Translations under genes and position numbers: made by a program
Assembly (NCBI RefSeq): GCF_017696175.1
Contig: NZ_JAAORE010000003.1
Span: forward strand, 124,001-188,000
DNA length: 64,000 nucleotides
DNA from: Prochlorococcus marinus XMU1404
GTDB lineage: Bacteria; Cyanobacteriota; Cyanobacteriia; PCC-6307; Cyanobiaceae
Direction: 5' to 3'
Shown: positions 45,957 to 55,277 of the stretch, in pieces
Numbering within the stretch: position 1 is the first letter of the stretch
Layout of the letters: each line of letters opens with the position of its first letter
The notes under the pieces: generated by a model
Databases searched by the model: none
Told to the model about the DNA's origin: nothing
Seen by the model: only the letters and a program-made list of their open reading frames with translations

Positions 45957-47051
45957 TTAATTCTCAAATGAACTTTTAATGCAAATATCATTGCCAATCA
46001 AACTAACCCTAAGATCACTTAATTTGATAATTTCATTCATTTCTGCAAATTCAAAATCACCAAAAGGATTCATACTAGTTTCTCCACCTAAAATTTTTGG
46101 AGCGATAAAAGTAATAATTTCCTGAACACAATTAGATTGCATAGCAGCAGTCGCTAATCTAGGGCCACATTCCCATAGAACTTTATTACATCCTCTTTTA
46201 GCAAGTATTTTTGAAATCAACTCTGGATTGTCTGATGATACCTTTTCGACCTCTACACATTTGGGAATCCTTGTGAGGTAACTTTCATTTGCTGTAGAAG
46301 AATCATAAATAACTATAGTTTTTGCCTTACTACAATCCCAAAGATTAGATTTTAAAGGAAGATCTAAACTTTTTGTGAAAACAACTCTCAAAGGCTCAGG
46401 ATACTTTAAACCTCTTGTAGTCAAAAGTGGATTATCTTTCCTTAATGTGTTTCCACCAATGATAATTGCATCAAATTCTGCTCTAAAAGAGTGAACTAAT
46501 GACCTTGATTCTTCATTAGTAATCCATTTACTCTTACCATTTTTTAAACCTATTCTGCCATCAATACTCATAGCCCATTTAAGAACACCAAATGACTTTT
46601 GAGTAATATTTCTATGAATAAAAGCTTTGTTTAATTCTAAGGATTCTTTCTCACATAATCCTAAGTGAACTTGAATTCCTGCTTCTTTTAAAAGTTTAAT
46701 ACTTTTCCCAGAGACTCTTTTATCAGGATCTTGAATCGATATATAGACCTTCCTTATCCCTGAAGATATTACCTTATCTACACATGGAGGTGTTTTACCT
46801 TGATGACAGCAAGGTTCGAGATTCACATACATTGATCCCCCTTTTGCATCCTTTTTTAAATTACTAAAAGCCATTGCCTCAGCATGAGGCATCCCTGCCT
46901 TGTAATGAAATCCTTCTGAAATAAGGTTTCCATTTTTATCAAGAATCACTGATCCTACCCTAGGGTTAGGACTAGTTGTATTATTGCCTAACGAAGCCAA
47001 AAAGAGTGCTCTTTTCATCCATTTTGTATGGCTTAAATTTATTTCAGACAT
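45957..47051 (-). CDS. ribD: Bifunctional riboflavin deaminase-reductase
   Basis: Two steps of riboflavin synthesis: deamination of the pyrimidine intermediate, then NADPH reduction of its ribose. The 364-residue protein has the cytidine-deaminase-like zinc domain with HAEAMAF and PCCHQGKTPPC (residues about 56-92), followed by the RibD C-terminal reductase with SIDGRIGLKNGKSKWITN and IIIGGNTLRKDNPLL. Both catalytic domains look intact. It is 16 bp after the DUF3122 gene on the same strand and 102 bp before ftsH. Confidence 0.95.
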   Translation of the reverse strand: MSEINLSHTKWMKRALFLASLGNNTTSPNPRVGSVILDKNGNLISEGFHYKAGMPHAEAMAFSNLKKDAKGGSMYVNLEPCCHQGKTPPCVDKVISSGIRKVYISIQDPDKRVSGKSIKLLKEAGIQVHLGLCEKESLELNKAFIHRNITQKSFGVLKWAMSIDGRIGLKNGKSKWITNEESRSLVHSFRAEFDAIIIGGNTLRKDNPLLTTRGLKYPEPLRVVFTKSLDLPLKSNLWDCSKAKTIVIYDSSTANESYLTRIPKCVEVEKVSSDNPELISKILAKRGCNKVLWECGPRLATAAMQSNCVQEIITFIAPKILGGETSMNPFGDFEFAEMNEIIKLSDLRVSLIGNDICIKSSFEN

Positions 47052-47067
47052 CTTTTATATAAAATAT

Positions 47068-47568
47068 TCAACTTAGTGATCTCCATTCTTTAACCACGAA
47101 GGGGGGGACAGGTAACTCTGAAAAGACTCCTGACAAAGATAATCTTAATGGTCTATTTTTATCTAAATTTTTAATCAATTTATCTAGATCGAATTCTGCC
47201 GCAGCTTGTCTTCCATCATTTGCTAATTCTACATTGAGTAATGTTTTATCACCTAAAAGCCACTGTTTTCTCCCTGATTCAACCCTCAAGTCAGTGGGAT
47301 GATCAATCCTGAGATTTCCAGGATATCCTATTACTCTCAAGATCAATTTATCTTCAAAAAGAGGGGATTTATAAGCTACTAATTGCCAAGTTTCAAAGTC
47401 TAAATCCCTTAAAAACTCACTACTAGCATTCATTAATTCCCCATTCATTTCTGTTTCTGCAACTTCTGCAGATACTTTTAATGGGTTAAAAATAAAGGAT
47501 AATAGTAAAAGTAAAGGTAATATACCTTTCAAAAAAATATTTTTATTTGATTTTGTAATTTTCTTCAT
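47068..47568 (-). CDS. DUF3122-family secreted protein
   Basis: A 166-residue protein with a classic signal peptide: a basic N-terminus, hydrophobic core GILPLLLLLSFIFNP and a likely cleavage after VSA near residue 34. The rest matches the cyanobacterial DUF3122 family, with FLRDLDFETWQLVAYKS and LRVIGYPGNLRIDHPTDL. It is probably periplasmic or thylakoid-lumenal. The function is not known. Its start overlaps the upstream 83-residue gene by 26 nt and ribD follows after 16 bp, so the three may be one transcript. Confidence 0.8.
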   Translation of the reverse strand: MKKITKSNKNIFLKGILPLLLLLSFIFNPLKVSAEVAETEMNGELMNASSEFLRDLDFETWQLVAYKSPLFEDKLILRVIGYPGNLRIDHPTDLRVESGRKQWLLGDKTLLNVELANDGRQAAAEFDLDKLIKNLDKNRPLRLSLSGVFSELPVPPFVVKEWRSLS

Positions 47569-47794
47569 TTTCAGAATCCATCAGAGCATCTAGAGTTACA
47601 GCTGTTCTTACAATAGCTTGATATCTTTTGATTATTTTACGATTTTTTTCTATAACTCGAGATAAGTTTAAAGTGTCTTTTTCAGAATAGCTAGATGTTA
47701 AATCGCTAGAATCTTCTTCAATAAACTCAAATTCACTATCTTTATTAATTAGAGTTAATAATAAATCATGTAATCTCTTTCTCCTTTCAGACAA
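47543..47794 (-). CDS. Small conserved hypothetical protein
   Basis: An 83-residue acidic-then-basic protein without a membrane segment. The N-terminal part SERRKRLHDLLLTLINKDSE is amphipathic, the middle is Glu/Asp/Ser-rich, and the C-terminal half (LSRVIEKNRKIIKRYQAIV) could form a helix or coiled coil. No domain was recognised. The overlap with the DUF3122 start (26 nt) implies translational coupling. It starts 82 bp from the divergent CbiET start. Confidence 0.6.
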   Translation of the reverse strand: MSERRKRLHDLLLTLINKDSEFEFIEEDSSDLTSSYSEKDTLNLSRVIEKNRKIIKRYQAIVRTAVTLDALMDSENEENYKIK

Positions 47795-47876
47795 TTAATT
47801 AACTATGATAACTCGAATAATAATAAGATAATTTAATAAAACATTCAAACAATTAAGTTCCATTTCATAAATATTG

Positions 47877-49154
47877 ATGACTGAAGTTAATAGAAAAATT
47901 CATGTAATTGGGATTAATTCTTATAAATTTGAGGATCTATCTTTAAAATTACAAAATTTATTCTTAGAAACAGAAAATATTGCAGTTCCAAATTCATATT
48001 TTGAAGAAATCAAATCATGGAGCGAAAATGGTCTATTAAAAAATAAATCATTTTTTTCGAGCAAAAGTAATAACGAACTTCTTAACTGGCTTAGATCTCA
48101 AAAAACTGATGTTATTTTAATTTCGAGAGGAGATCCACTTTGGTTTGGAATTGGGAGAATATTACTAGAAAACTTTTCAAAAGATGAATTAAGTTTCTAC
48201 CCTTCAAATACTTGCATTCAATTAGCATTTAGTAAGATGAAAATCCCATGGCAAGATACTGTTAATGTAAGTATTCACGGCAGAGACACGAAAAAGTTTA
48301 TTGAGGCTCTTAAAGCAAGGCCTTCAAATTTGGCTATCATTACAGATTCAAATAACAAAAGTTTAGAAATAATCAAAAAAAACTTATCAGAATTGAATCT
48401 GATTGACTTATATGATTTTTGGCTCTGTGAAGAAATAGGCTTTGATAATGAAAAAATAAAAAAATTAAATCTTAACGAGTCATTGCCTACTGATATATCA
48501 AGTTTGAATATTGTTGTTCTTACAAAAACAAAGAAGAATTATTCTAATAATCTCCCTCTTTTTGGAATTAGTGACTTTATTTTTGAAACTTTTGATGATA
48601 GACCTAATTTATTAACTAAAAGGGAGGTTCGGGTCCAAATCTTGGCTGATCTAGAGCTTCCTAACAATGGCGTCATCTGGGATATAGGAGCAGGTTGTGG
48701 GTCAATTGGTTTAGAAGCATTAAAATTAAGGCCTAATTTAGATTTGTTTTGTATCGACAAAAGGATTGGCTCAAAAGCATTAATACTAGAAAACTCAAAA
48801 AGGCTAGGCGTTAAACCAAAATTGATTTTAGAGGAAGATATAAACAATACTCTAGAAAAGAGAATTTTAAGTTCTATTGAAAAACCTAATAGATTAGTAA
48901 TTGGAGGTTGCAATAAACAAACCAAACTTTTAGTTATTAAAAACCTATCTCAATATATGAATATTGGAGATATTATAGTCATCCCAATAATAGACATTGA
49001 AGCAATAAAAGAATTGAAAGAGCAATTAGAAGTTAAAAATTTCAAGACAAATTTAAATTTAATTCAAACTTACAAAAGCTTAAGTATCGCAGAGGGAATG
49101 AGAATAGAACCAAATAATCCTGTTTTTTTATTAAAAGGTAAAAAATCAATTTAA
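47877..49154 (+). CDS. cobL: Precorrin-6Y methyltransferase/decarboxylase (CbiE-CbiT fusion)
   Basis: Bifunctional enzyme of (pseudo)cobalamin ring synthesis: C5 methylation (CbiE half) and C15 methylation with C12 decarboxylation (CbiT half). Residues 1 to about 215 carry the tetrapyrrole methylase domain (SRGDPLWFGIGRILLE). From about 240 the CbiT domain has LTKREVRVQILADLELP and a SAM motif WDIGAGCGSIGLEAL. The ATG at 47877 is chosen; the TTG directly before it is also in frame. It is divergent from the 83-residue gene and ends 7 bp from the nadK stop. Confidence 0.92.
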   Translation: MTEVNRKIHVIGINSYKFEDLSLKLQNLFLETENIAVPNSYFEEIKSWSENGLLKNKSFFSSKSNNELLNWLRSQKTDVILISRGDPLWFGIGRILLENFSKDELSFYPSNTCIQLAFSKMKIPWQDTVNVSIHGRDTKKFIEALKARPSNLAIITDSNNKSLEIIKKNLSELNLIDLYDFWLCEEIGFDNEKIKKLNLNESLPTDISSLNIVVLTKTKKNYSNNLPLFGISDFIFETFDDRPNLLTKREVRVQILADLELPNNGVIWDIGAGCGSIGLEALKLRPNLDLFCIDKRIGSKALILENSKRLGVKPKLILEEDINNTLEKRILSSIEKPNRLVIGGCNKQTKLLVIKNLSQYMNIGDIIVIPIIDIEAIKELKEQLEVKNFKTNLNLIQTYKSLSIAEGMRIEPNNPVFLLKGKKSI

Positions 49155-49161
49155 ATGATTG

Positions 49162-50070
49162 TTATTTATTAGGCTTAGCCACATGAGGTAATCCCCAACC
49201 TAATTTATTTCTTAAAACCTGGAAAAATTCATGATCTTCGAGTCTTATAAACTTTACTGAATGCTTACTTTTTCTTATTAAAACCCTATCTTCAGGCCAA
49301 ACATAACAACCAGCATTTCCATCAACAACCATTACCAACCTTTCAGGAGTCGCGGGGAAAACAGTTACTGGCTCTGAATCATTAAAAACTAATGCTCTTG
49401 ATGCTAATGAATGTGGAGCAATTGGAGTTAATTGCACAACTGGGCAATCTGGTGTAATAACTGGTCCTCCAGCACTCAGAGAATATGCTGTGGATCCAGT
49501 TGGAGTAGATAAAATAACTCCATCAGCTGAAATATCCACAGGAGCATGTCGCCCAATAGAAATCTCAAAATGACACATGCTTGTAAGAGGTTCTCTATGA
49601 AGAGCCATCTCATTAAGGCAGAGAGACTCCCATCTCCTCTGATCATTCCTCATCACACTTATGATAAAGCAAGTTCTTTCTTCAATATCCCAATTACCAG
49701 TAATGATTTTATCAATAGCTTCATCTAAATTAGATAAATAAGCTTCAGCAAGAAAACCTAGATGTCCCGTATTAATGGTAAGAATGGGAATCTTTGCAGG
49801 AGCTGTTTGTCTCGCAGCAGATAAAACAGTTCCATCTCCACCAAGGACAATAGCAAACTCTATTGAAGAATCAAAACCTTCTGGAACACAATTTGTATAT
49901 CCCAGCGGTCGAACGTGTTGATCAGGATTGGCAAAACCAACCATACCACCAGAACTACTTACTCTTACAACTTCATAATTGGATTCTTCCAATTTTCTTT
50001 GCACAGAATTTGCAGTTTGAACAGCTAGTTCTTTACCGTCATTAACGATTAGTCCTGCTTTACGTACCAA
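49162..50070 (-). CDS. nadK: NAD kinase
   Basis: Phosphorylates NAD to NADP. The 302-residue protein carries the catalytic [12 protein letters not shown] near residue 77, then [26 protein letters not shown] and [15 protein letters not shown], the four standard NadK blocks. The C-terminal tail VAKPNK is short. It is followed in the convergent direction by CbiET with 7 bp between stops. The gap of 70 bp to pheS upstream is AT-rich and probably carries its promoter. Confidence 0.95.
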   Translation of the reverse strand: MVRKAGLIVNDGKELAVQTANSVQRKLEESNYEVVRVSSSGGMVGFANPDQHVRPLGYTNCVPEGFDSSIEFAIVLGGDGTVLSAARQTAPAKIPILTINTGHLGFLAEAYLSNLDEAIDKIITGNWDIEERTCFIISVMRNDQRRWESLCLNEMALHREPLTSMCHFEISIGRHAPVDISADGVILSTPTGSTAYSLSAGGPVITPDCPVVQLTPIAPHSLASRALVFNDSEPVTVFPATPERLVMVVDGNAGCYVWPEDRVLIRKSKHSVKFIRLEDHEFFQVLRNKLGWGLPHVAKPNK

Positions 50071-50140
50071 TAAAAAAATTAAAACTATAAACTATTTTAA
50101 ACTATTTGTTGGCCAATCCTAATTTAAAATTTCTATTTTA

Positions 50141-51148
50141 TTAGAACTGCTCCAAAAACCTAAAATCATTTGTGTAGAACTTCCGTATATCATCGATCTG
50201 ATGCCTTACCATACAAAATCTCTCGACTCCTAATCCAGCTGCAAATCCAGTCCACTTCTCAGAATCTAATCCTAATTTTTCTAGAACCTTCGGATCTACC
50301 ATACCGCAGCCCATTACCTCTAACCATTTACCTTTCCATTGTACGTCTACTTCTGCTGAAGGCTCAGTAAATGGGAAATAACTAGCTCTAAATCTTACAG
50401 GAATATCTCCAAAAAAGGTCTTTAAGAAAGTAAGAACTGTACCTCTTAAATGACTAAAATTAATACCTTGATCAATACATAAAACCTCAACCTGATTAAA
50501 TATAGGAGAGTGAGTAGCATCTACAGCATCTCTCCTATACACTCTTCCAGGGGCGATAATTCGTACTGGAGGTGGATTATTTTCTAAGTATCTTATCTGA
50601 ACTGGAGAAGTATGTGTCCTTAAGAGTCTATTTTCATCTAAGTAAAAAGTATCCTGCATATCTCGCGCCGGATGATTTTTGGGTATATTTAAAGACTCAA
50701 AATTATAAAAATCAGTTTCTATTTCAGGCCCACTTTCAACTGAATAACCTAAACCACAAAAAATATCTATGATTTCATCTTGTGTTGAAATTAAGGGATG
50801 TTTACTTCCAGGGGGGGTTCCAGTTGCTGGAATTGTTACATCAATTTTTTCGCCTTTAATCTGCTGATCCAAAGCTTCAATATTTAATTTATTTTTTCTT
50901 TTACTTATTAAATCTTGAAGATTTATCTTTATTAAGTTTGCCTTCTGGCCAACAATGGGTCTGTCAGTGGCAGACAATTGACCCATTTTTTTAAGAATAA
51001 TTGATAATTCCCCTTTTTTTCCTAAAAGAGAAACTCTCAATTGATCCAGTTCTTCATGAGTATTAGCATTATCTACATTATTTATTGCTGCAAGAGAAAG
51101 ATTATTTAGTTTTTCCTCAATTTGACTTAATGATTCAATTTGACTCAC
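50141..51148 (-). CDS. pheS: Phenylalanine-tRNA ligase alpha subunit
   Basis: Catalytic subunit of the heterotetrameric PheRS; it charges tRNA-Phe together with PheT, which is not in the window. The 335-residue protein has an N-terminal coiled-coil arm (residues 1-90) and the class II core with [11 protein letters not shown], motif 2 in [19 protein letters not shown] near 206-224, and motif 3 in [20 protein letters not shown] near 308. The length and blocks are normal. It is divergent from surE with a 68-bp gap. Confidence 0.96.
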   Translation of the reverse strand: MSQIESLSQIEEKLNNLSLAAINNVDNANTHEELDQLRVSLLGKKGELSIILKKMGQLSATDRPIVGQKANLIKINLQDLISKRKNKLNIEALDQQIKGEKIDVTIPATGTPPGSKHPLISTQDEIIDIFCGLGYSVESGPEIETDFYNFESLNIPKNHPARDMQDTFYLDENRLLRTHTSPVQIRYLENNPPPVRIIAPGRVYRRDAVDATHSPIFNQVEVLCIDQGINFSHLRGTVLTFLKTFFGDIPVRFRASYFPFTEPSAEVDVQWKGKWLEVMGCGMVDPKVLEKLGLDSEKWTGFAAGLGVERFCMVRHQIDDIRKFYTNDFRFLEQF

Positions 51149-51216
51149 TGATATAGTAAAAATAAGTATTGCCTTATTTTACTTAAATATCGTCCATAAA
51201 TAAAATGTATTTATAA

Positions 51217-52026
51217 ATGAAGCCGTTAAATATATTAATAAGCAATGATGATGGTGTTTTTGCAGAAGGAATAAGAGCCTTAGCAAAATCAGCACATAAG
51301 AGAGGACATAAGGTTACAGTAGTATGCCCAGACCAAGAAAGATCAGCTACTGGTCATGGTCTTACTCTGCAATCTCCGCTAAGAGTGGAAAGAGCAGACG
51401 CATTATTTGGGAAAGGGATAAAAGCTTGGGGATGCTCAGGCACTCCTGCTGATTGTGTCAAATTAGCACTTTCTGAACTATTGGATAATAAACCCGATCT
51501 TATTTTATCTGGAATAAATCACGGGCCAAATTTAGGGACAGATATTTTTTGTTCAGGGACTGTTGCAGCAGCAATGGAAGGCACTTTAGAGAATGTTCCC
51601 TCTATGGCAATAAGTGTTGCAAGTTTTAAATGGAAGAATTTTGAATTTGCTGGAGAAATTGCAATGAATATTGCCGAACAAGCAATTAAGGATAGTTGGC
51701 CAGCTTCACTTTTATTAAACCTGAATATACCTCCTTGCGAAAAAAAGAAAATAAAAGAATTATCTTGGACAAGATTATCAATCAGAAAATATAAAAATCA
51801 ATTTTCTAAAAGGGAGGACCCAAGGGGCGATGATTATTATTGGTTGGCAGGCGAAGTAGTTTTAGACCTTAAATCAAAGGGTTATGGTCCAAAGAACTGG
51901 CCTAGTGACGTATCTCAAATACAAGAGAATAAAATATCACTTACACCGGTTGAACCTGATTTGTTTTGGAGAGGAGGTTTAGACTTATTACCTAAAATCA
52001 AAAATTCATTTGTAGATCCTTCTTAA
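51217..52026 (+). CDS. surE: 5'-nucleotidase SurE
   Basis: Metal-dependent phosphatase acting on nucleoside 5'-monophosphates, linked to stationary-phase survival. The 269-residue protein has [15 protein letters not shown] at residues 8-22 with the metal-binding Asp pair, [13 protein letters not shown], and [19 protein letters not shown] near 97-115 with the metal-binding Asn. Its 3' end overlaps the convergent DUF3611 gene by 21 nt. Confidence 0.94.
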   Translation: MKPLNILISNDDGVFAEGIRALAKSAHKRGHKVTVVCPDQERSATGHGLTLQSPLRVERADALFGKGIKAWGCSGTPADCVKLALSELLDNKPDLILSGINHGPNLGTDIFCSGTVAAAMEGTLENVPSMAISVASFKWKNFEFAGEIAMNIAEQAIKDSWPASLLLNLNIPPCEKKKIKELSWTRLSIRKYKNQFSKREDPRGDDYYWLAGEVVLDLKSKGYGPKNWPSDVSQIQENKISLTPVEPDLFWRGGLDLLPKIKNSFVDPS

Positions 52027-52539
52027 AAGCCATAAAGAAAAGCAAAGTCCAAAGAAATGAGCAGCAATAATTTGAGTATTACTGAGCACTGATAAAATCT
52101 CAAGTCCAGTAATTGGTATATCAGAAGTCGCTGTTATCAATTGTCCAGTTGTTTGAGAGGATGCCTGAATAAATAGGGCACCCATAAGTGCTTGATATCC
52201 AATTAATCCAAACAAAATCCCTAACAAATCAACAATTAGACCTCTTTTTATTAATTTACTTGTTTGTCCTCTTGAGGGTCTTGCGTTGCTCGCGATTGCT
52301 CTACCAGCTCTAACAATTAACCAACCTTGCCAAAGACTAAAAAGTAGTAATATTAAAGATATTGTTGTAAGAGATAGTCCAGGTGCCAAACCAAGCTGTC
52401 CTTCGCTATTGTTTACAACATTTGAAAAAAGCAAAACAGCTGTAACAACAACACCTAAAATGGATTGAATCCAAAAGCGTATCCATCCAATGCGCCGCAT
52501 TCCAAATGAAAGCGACTGAAAATCAATTTTGTCAGACAT
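52006..52539 (-). CDS. DUF3611 membrane protein (Tic21/PIC1-like)
   Basis: A 177-residue protein with about four membrane helices (near 24-42, 58-76, 102-122 and 148-172). The N-terminal [20 protein letters not shown] is characteristic of the DUF3611 family, whose plant chloroplast member Tic21/PIC1 has been linked to protein import or iron transport. The cyanobacterial role is not settled. It likely sits in the plasma or thylakoid membrane. Its 3' end overlaps surE by 21 nt on the opposite strand. The start at 52539 is 68 bp from the divergent ribF start. Confidence 0.82.
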   Translation of the reverse strand: MSDKIDFQSLSFGMRRIGWIRFWIQSILGVVVTAVLLFSNVVNNSEGQLGLAPGLSLTTISLILLLFSLWQGWLIVRAGRAIASNARPSRGQTSKLIKRGLIVDLLGILFGLIGYQALMGALFIQASSQTTGQLITATSDIPITGLEILSVLSNTQIIAAHFFGLCFSLWLLRRIYK

Positions 52540-52607
52540 TCATTTGATTGAATAAACTATAATCTATTCAAATTTGCCATCAAAATCATAAAATTGCACG
52601 TAATCTT

Positions 52608-53531
52608 TTGATCTCTTTAATATCGCCATCTGAAGTAAAGAATCCTACTTCAATAGCTATTGGAAGTTTTGATGGCTTACACGCTGGACATAGGAAATTA
52701 ATAGAAAGCGTAGTTGAAGAAAATCAATACACCCCAACAATTGCAAGCTTTTGGCCTCATCCTAGAGAAGTTCTGTACAATGAGACGCGCCTTAGACTTG
52801 ATCTGCCTTACGAAAAACTACCAATTCTTGAAGAACTCGGGATTGAACAATTAGTTATGATTCCTTTTGATAAGGAACTATCTAAATTAAGTGCAGAAAG
52901 ATTTATAGGAGATATTTTGATAAATCAATTACAAGCAAAAAATATTTCTGTAGGTGCTAATTTTAAATTTGGGTTTAAAAGAAGTGGGGACATAAATACT
53001 ATAAAAAATGCAATTAAAGATACGGATATAAAACTAAAAATTATTCCAATTTTAGAAGACAAAGAAGGTAGAATCAGCAGCAGCAGAATAAGAGATTTGT
53101 TAGAGAGAAGTGATCTGAAAAATGCTTTCAAGATTCTTAATAGGTCTTATAGCTTTAAGGGGAAGGTTGTCAAAGGTAAAGGGATTGGGAAAAATATAGG
53201 ATGGCCAACCGCAAATCTTGAAATAGATGGCAGAAAGTTTTTACCTGGAGAAGGGGTCTATGCAGCTTGGACAACTATAGAAAATACCAACCAAAAAATT
53301 GCATCTGTTATGAATCTTGGCTCTCAACCAACAATAGATCCATTATTGCCATCTGCAGTTGAAGTTCATTTAATAAATAAAGATGTTAATCTATATGGTT
53401 TAAATCTATCTGTAGAACCAGTTGAAAAGCTTAGATCTCAAATCCAATTCAAAAATATAGATCAACTTTCTAATCAAATTAAAAAAGATAGAGAGAATGC
53501 TCTAAGAATTTTTAAAACCAATAAAAAATAA
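52608..53531 (+). CDS. ribF: Bifunctional riboflavin kinase/FAD synthetase
   Basis: Makes FMN from riboflavin and FAD from FMN. The 307-residue protein has an N-terminal nucleotidyltransferase with SFDGLHAGHRKLIESV (residues 18-33), the ISSSRIRDLL block near 157-166, and a C-terminal riboflavin kinase domain with GKGIGKNIGWPTANLEI near 195. The start is TTG, since the next in-frame ATG would cut the Rossmann fold. thiE follows after 7 bp, so the flavin and thiamine genes form a unit. No FMN riboswitch is visible upstream; only a 68-bp gap is available. Confidence 0.93.
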   Translation: MISLISPSEVKNPTSIAIGSFDGLHAGHRKLIESVVEENQYTPTIASFWPHPREVLYNETRLRLDLPYEKLPILEELGIEQLVMIPFDKELSKLSAERFIGDILINQLQAKNISVGANFKFGFKRSGDINTIKNAIKDTDIKLKIIPILEDKEGRISSSRIRDLLERSDLKNAFKILNRSYSFKGKVVKGKGIGKNIGWPTANLEIDGRKFLPGEGVYAAWTTIENTNQKIASVMNLGSQPTIDPLLPSAVEVHLINKDVNLYGLNLSVEPVEKLRSQIQFKNIDQLSNQIKKDRENALRIFKTNKK

Positions 53532-53538
53532 GTTACAA

Positions 53539-54594
53539 ATGTTGAATTCTAATACTCCAAACGCTGAAGATTTAAGAATTTATCAAATTATTGATGCAAA
53601 TCTAGATAGAGCTAGAGAAGGATTAAGAGTACTAGAGGATTGGGCTAGATTTGGACTAGGCAAAGAAAAATTTGTTGAAAGGATTAAAAATTTTAGACAA
53701 ATATTAGGTAAAAACCATTTAGAAGTTTATAAACAATCTAGGAATCATATTGAGGACAAATGCAAAGGCTTGACTCATCAAGAGCAAATCAACAGAAAAA
53801 GCTCTGAGCAAATTATAAGTTCTAATTCAGCTAGAGTTCAAGAGGCATTAAGAGTCATAGAAGAATTCTCAAGACTACATAATCATGAACTTTCAAAAAT
53901 CGCTTCGGAAATTAGATATGAAATTTATACCATAGAAATCGACTTATTAAGCTTAAGCAAGTCTAAGAATTCAGAGGAAATATTAAAAGAAAATGACTTA
54001 TATGTAATCACTGATCAAAAGGACAATTTATTAGAAATAACAGAAGAGATTTTAATTGCGGGAGCAAGAATCATTCAACATAGATTTAAAAAAGGAACTG
54101 ATAAAGATCATCTTCAAGAAGCAATTCAGGTTAAAAATTTATGTAAAAAATATAATTCTTTGTTCATCGTTAATGACAGAATTGATATAGCTCTAGCATC
54201 TAATGCGGATGGAATTCATCTTGGACAAAATGATTTAGACCTAAAAACCGCAAGAAAATTACTAGGATATTCAAAAATTATTGGTATAAGTGCAAATAAT
54301 AAAATTGATATTTCTAATGCTCTTAAGGAAGGTTGCGATTACATAGGAATAGGACCAGTATTTGAAACTGCAACAAAAAAGAACAAAAAACCTATAGGTA
54401 TTGAAAAAATCAAAACATTAACAAAAGATTTAAATATTCCATGGTTTGCCATCGGAGGAATTAAGTCAGATAATATTTCATATTTAAAAAGCAATGGGTT
54501 TAAAAAAGTTGCCTTAGTTTCGCAATTAATGAATTCTGAAGATCCTAGGGAAGACGCTATTATGATTCTAAAAGAATTGTCTCATGAAAATTAA
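53539..54594 (+). CDS. thiE: Thiamine-phosphate synthase with cyanobacterial N-terminal domain
   Basis: Joins the pyrimidine and thiazole phosphates to thiamine phosphate. At 351 residues it is longer than the ~210-residue bacterial ThiE. Residues 1 to about 140 form an extension (IDANLDRAREGLRVLEDWAR) found in cyanobacterial ThiE proteins; I recall it as the ThiD2 type. The synthase domain starts near 152 with LYVITDQKDNLLEI and has IIQHRFKKGTDKDH, NDRIDIALASNADGIHLGQ and IGIGPVFETATKK. It overlaps thiS by 11 nt. Confidence 0.94.
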   Translation: MLNSNTPNAEDLRIYQIIDANLDRAREGLRVLEDWARFGLGKEKFVERIKNFRQILGKNHLEVYKQSRNHIEDKCKGLTHQEQINRKSSEQIISSNSARVQEALRVIEEFSRLHNHELSKIASEIRYEIYTIEIDLLSLSKSKNSEEILKENDLYVITDQKDNLLEITEEILIAGARIIQHRFKKGTDKDHLQEAIQVKNLCKKYNSLFIVNDRIDIALASNADGIHLGQNDLDLKTARKLLGYSKIIGISANNKIDISNALKEGCDYIGIGPVFETATKKNKKPIGIEKIKTLTKDLNIPWFAIGGIKSDNISYLKSNGFKKVALVSQLMNSEDPREDAIMILKELSHEN

Positions 54595-54793
54595 AGTAAA
54601 TGGAGAAGAAAAAAAAATAGAACTTGATCAAGAAAATGCTCTACTATCCAAAGCTTTAAATTTAATGGGATATAAACCCAACACAATTGTTGTAGAGCTA
54701 AATAATTTAATTATTAATTCAATAAAATGGGAAAAAGTGAAACTTAAAGATGGGGATAATTTAGAAATCGTTTCAATAGTTGGCGGTGGTTAA
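54584..54793 (+). CDS. thiS: Sulfur-carrier protein ThiS
   Basis: Ubiquitin-like sulfur carrier for the thiazole moiety of thiamine. The 69-residue protein ends in the required Gly-Gly (SIVGGG) that is activated and thiocarboxylated. The body has MKIKVNGEEKKIEL and VVELNNLIINSIKWEKVKLKDGD, as in the family. Its start lies within the 3' end of thiE. It closes the ribF-thiE-thiS run; no TPP riboswitch is seen in the window. Confidence 0.92.
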   Translation: MKIKVNGEEKKIELDQENALLSKALNLMGYKPNTIVVELNNLIINSIKWEKVKLKDGDNLEIVSIVGGG

Positions 54794-54905
54794 AAGATAA
54801 AATTTTCGTATATTAAAAATCTTCATAATTTTTTAAGTTTAGCCTTGAAACAATAACCAAATTTTTCTTGTTTTCGTTTTATATTCTTATTACTTCAATG
54901 AAAAA

Positions 54906-55073
54906 ATGAAAGGAAAAATTGATAGTAACTCAAGATCCCTGAAATGGGAGCAAAATGGGGAGTTAGCACACAAAGATCTCTCTGAGTTAATTGAAAGATT
55001 AAAAAATGTAGAAAGTGAACATACATCTTCTGAGCTTTCTAGATTAGGTACAAAATCAAACATAAAAGATTAA
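54906..55073 (+). CDS. Small hypothetical protein (55 aa)
   Basis: An open reading frame of 55 codons plus stop, with ATG at 54906 and an AGGA-like purine run nearby. The predicted protein is hydrophilic: MKGKIDSNSRSLKWEQ, then a Leu-heptad-like helix HKDLSELIERLKNVE and a Ser-rich tail. No membrane segment or known domain is seen. It lies between thiS and another small open frame, with the AT-rich pattern and codon use of a real gene. It is too short for a function call. Confidence 0.5.
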   Translation: MKGKIDSNSRSLKWEQNGELAHKDLSELIERLKNVESEHTSSELSRLGTKSNIKD

Positions 55074-55140
55074 ATTTGTTACTTAGATCTTGTCTTTATA
55101 AAAATTTGTACCAAATTAAAGGTACTGAATATATAAATAA

Positions 55141-55272
55141 ATGCCGAAAAGATTTCCAGAATGGGTAAATACAGAAGTCGTGATAAAAGCGATCAGAATG
55201 AGAGAAGAAGGAATGCTTTCAAAACAACTTAATTTATGGATAGAAAACCTATTAGAAATAGAAAAAAAGTAA
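55141..55272 (+). CDS. Small hypothetical protein (43 aa)
   Basis: An ATG-started frame of 43 residues, MPKRFPEWVNTEVVIKAIR followed by REEGMLSKQLNLWIENLLE. It is amphipathic, with one or two short helices and a basic C-terminus. It lies 67 bp after the 55-residue frame and ends 5 bp before the convergent larB-like stop. The codon use suits a real gene; similar short basic proteins are known as conserved hypotheticals in picocyanobacteria, but I cannot name one. Confidence 0.5.
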   Translation: MPKRFPEWVNTEVVIKAIRMREEGMLSKQLNLWIENLLEIEKK

Positions 55273-55277
55273 ATCAA

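Noticed and set aside
47795-47876. Possible cobalamin riboswitch before CbiET
   Set aside because: Only 82 bp of AT-rich sequence between divergent genes, and no B12-box-like sequence.
52540-52607. Possible FMN riboswitch before ribF
   Set aside because: The gap of 68 bp is too short for the RFN element and shows none of its conserved helices.
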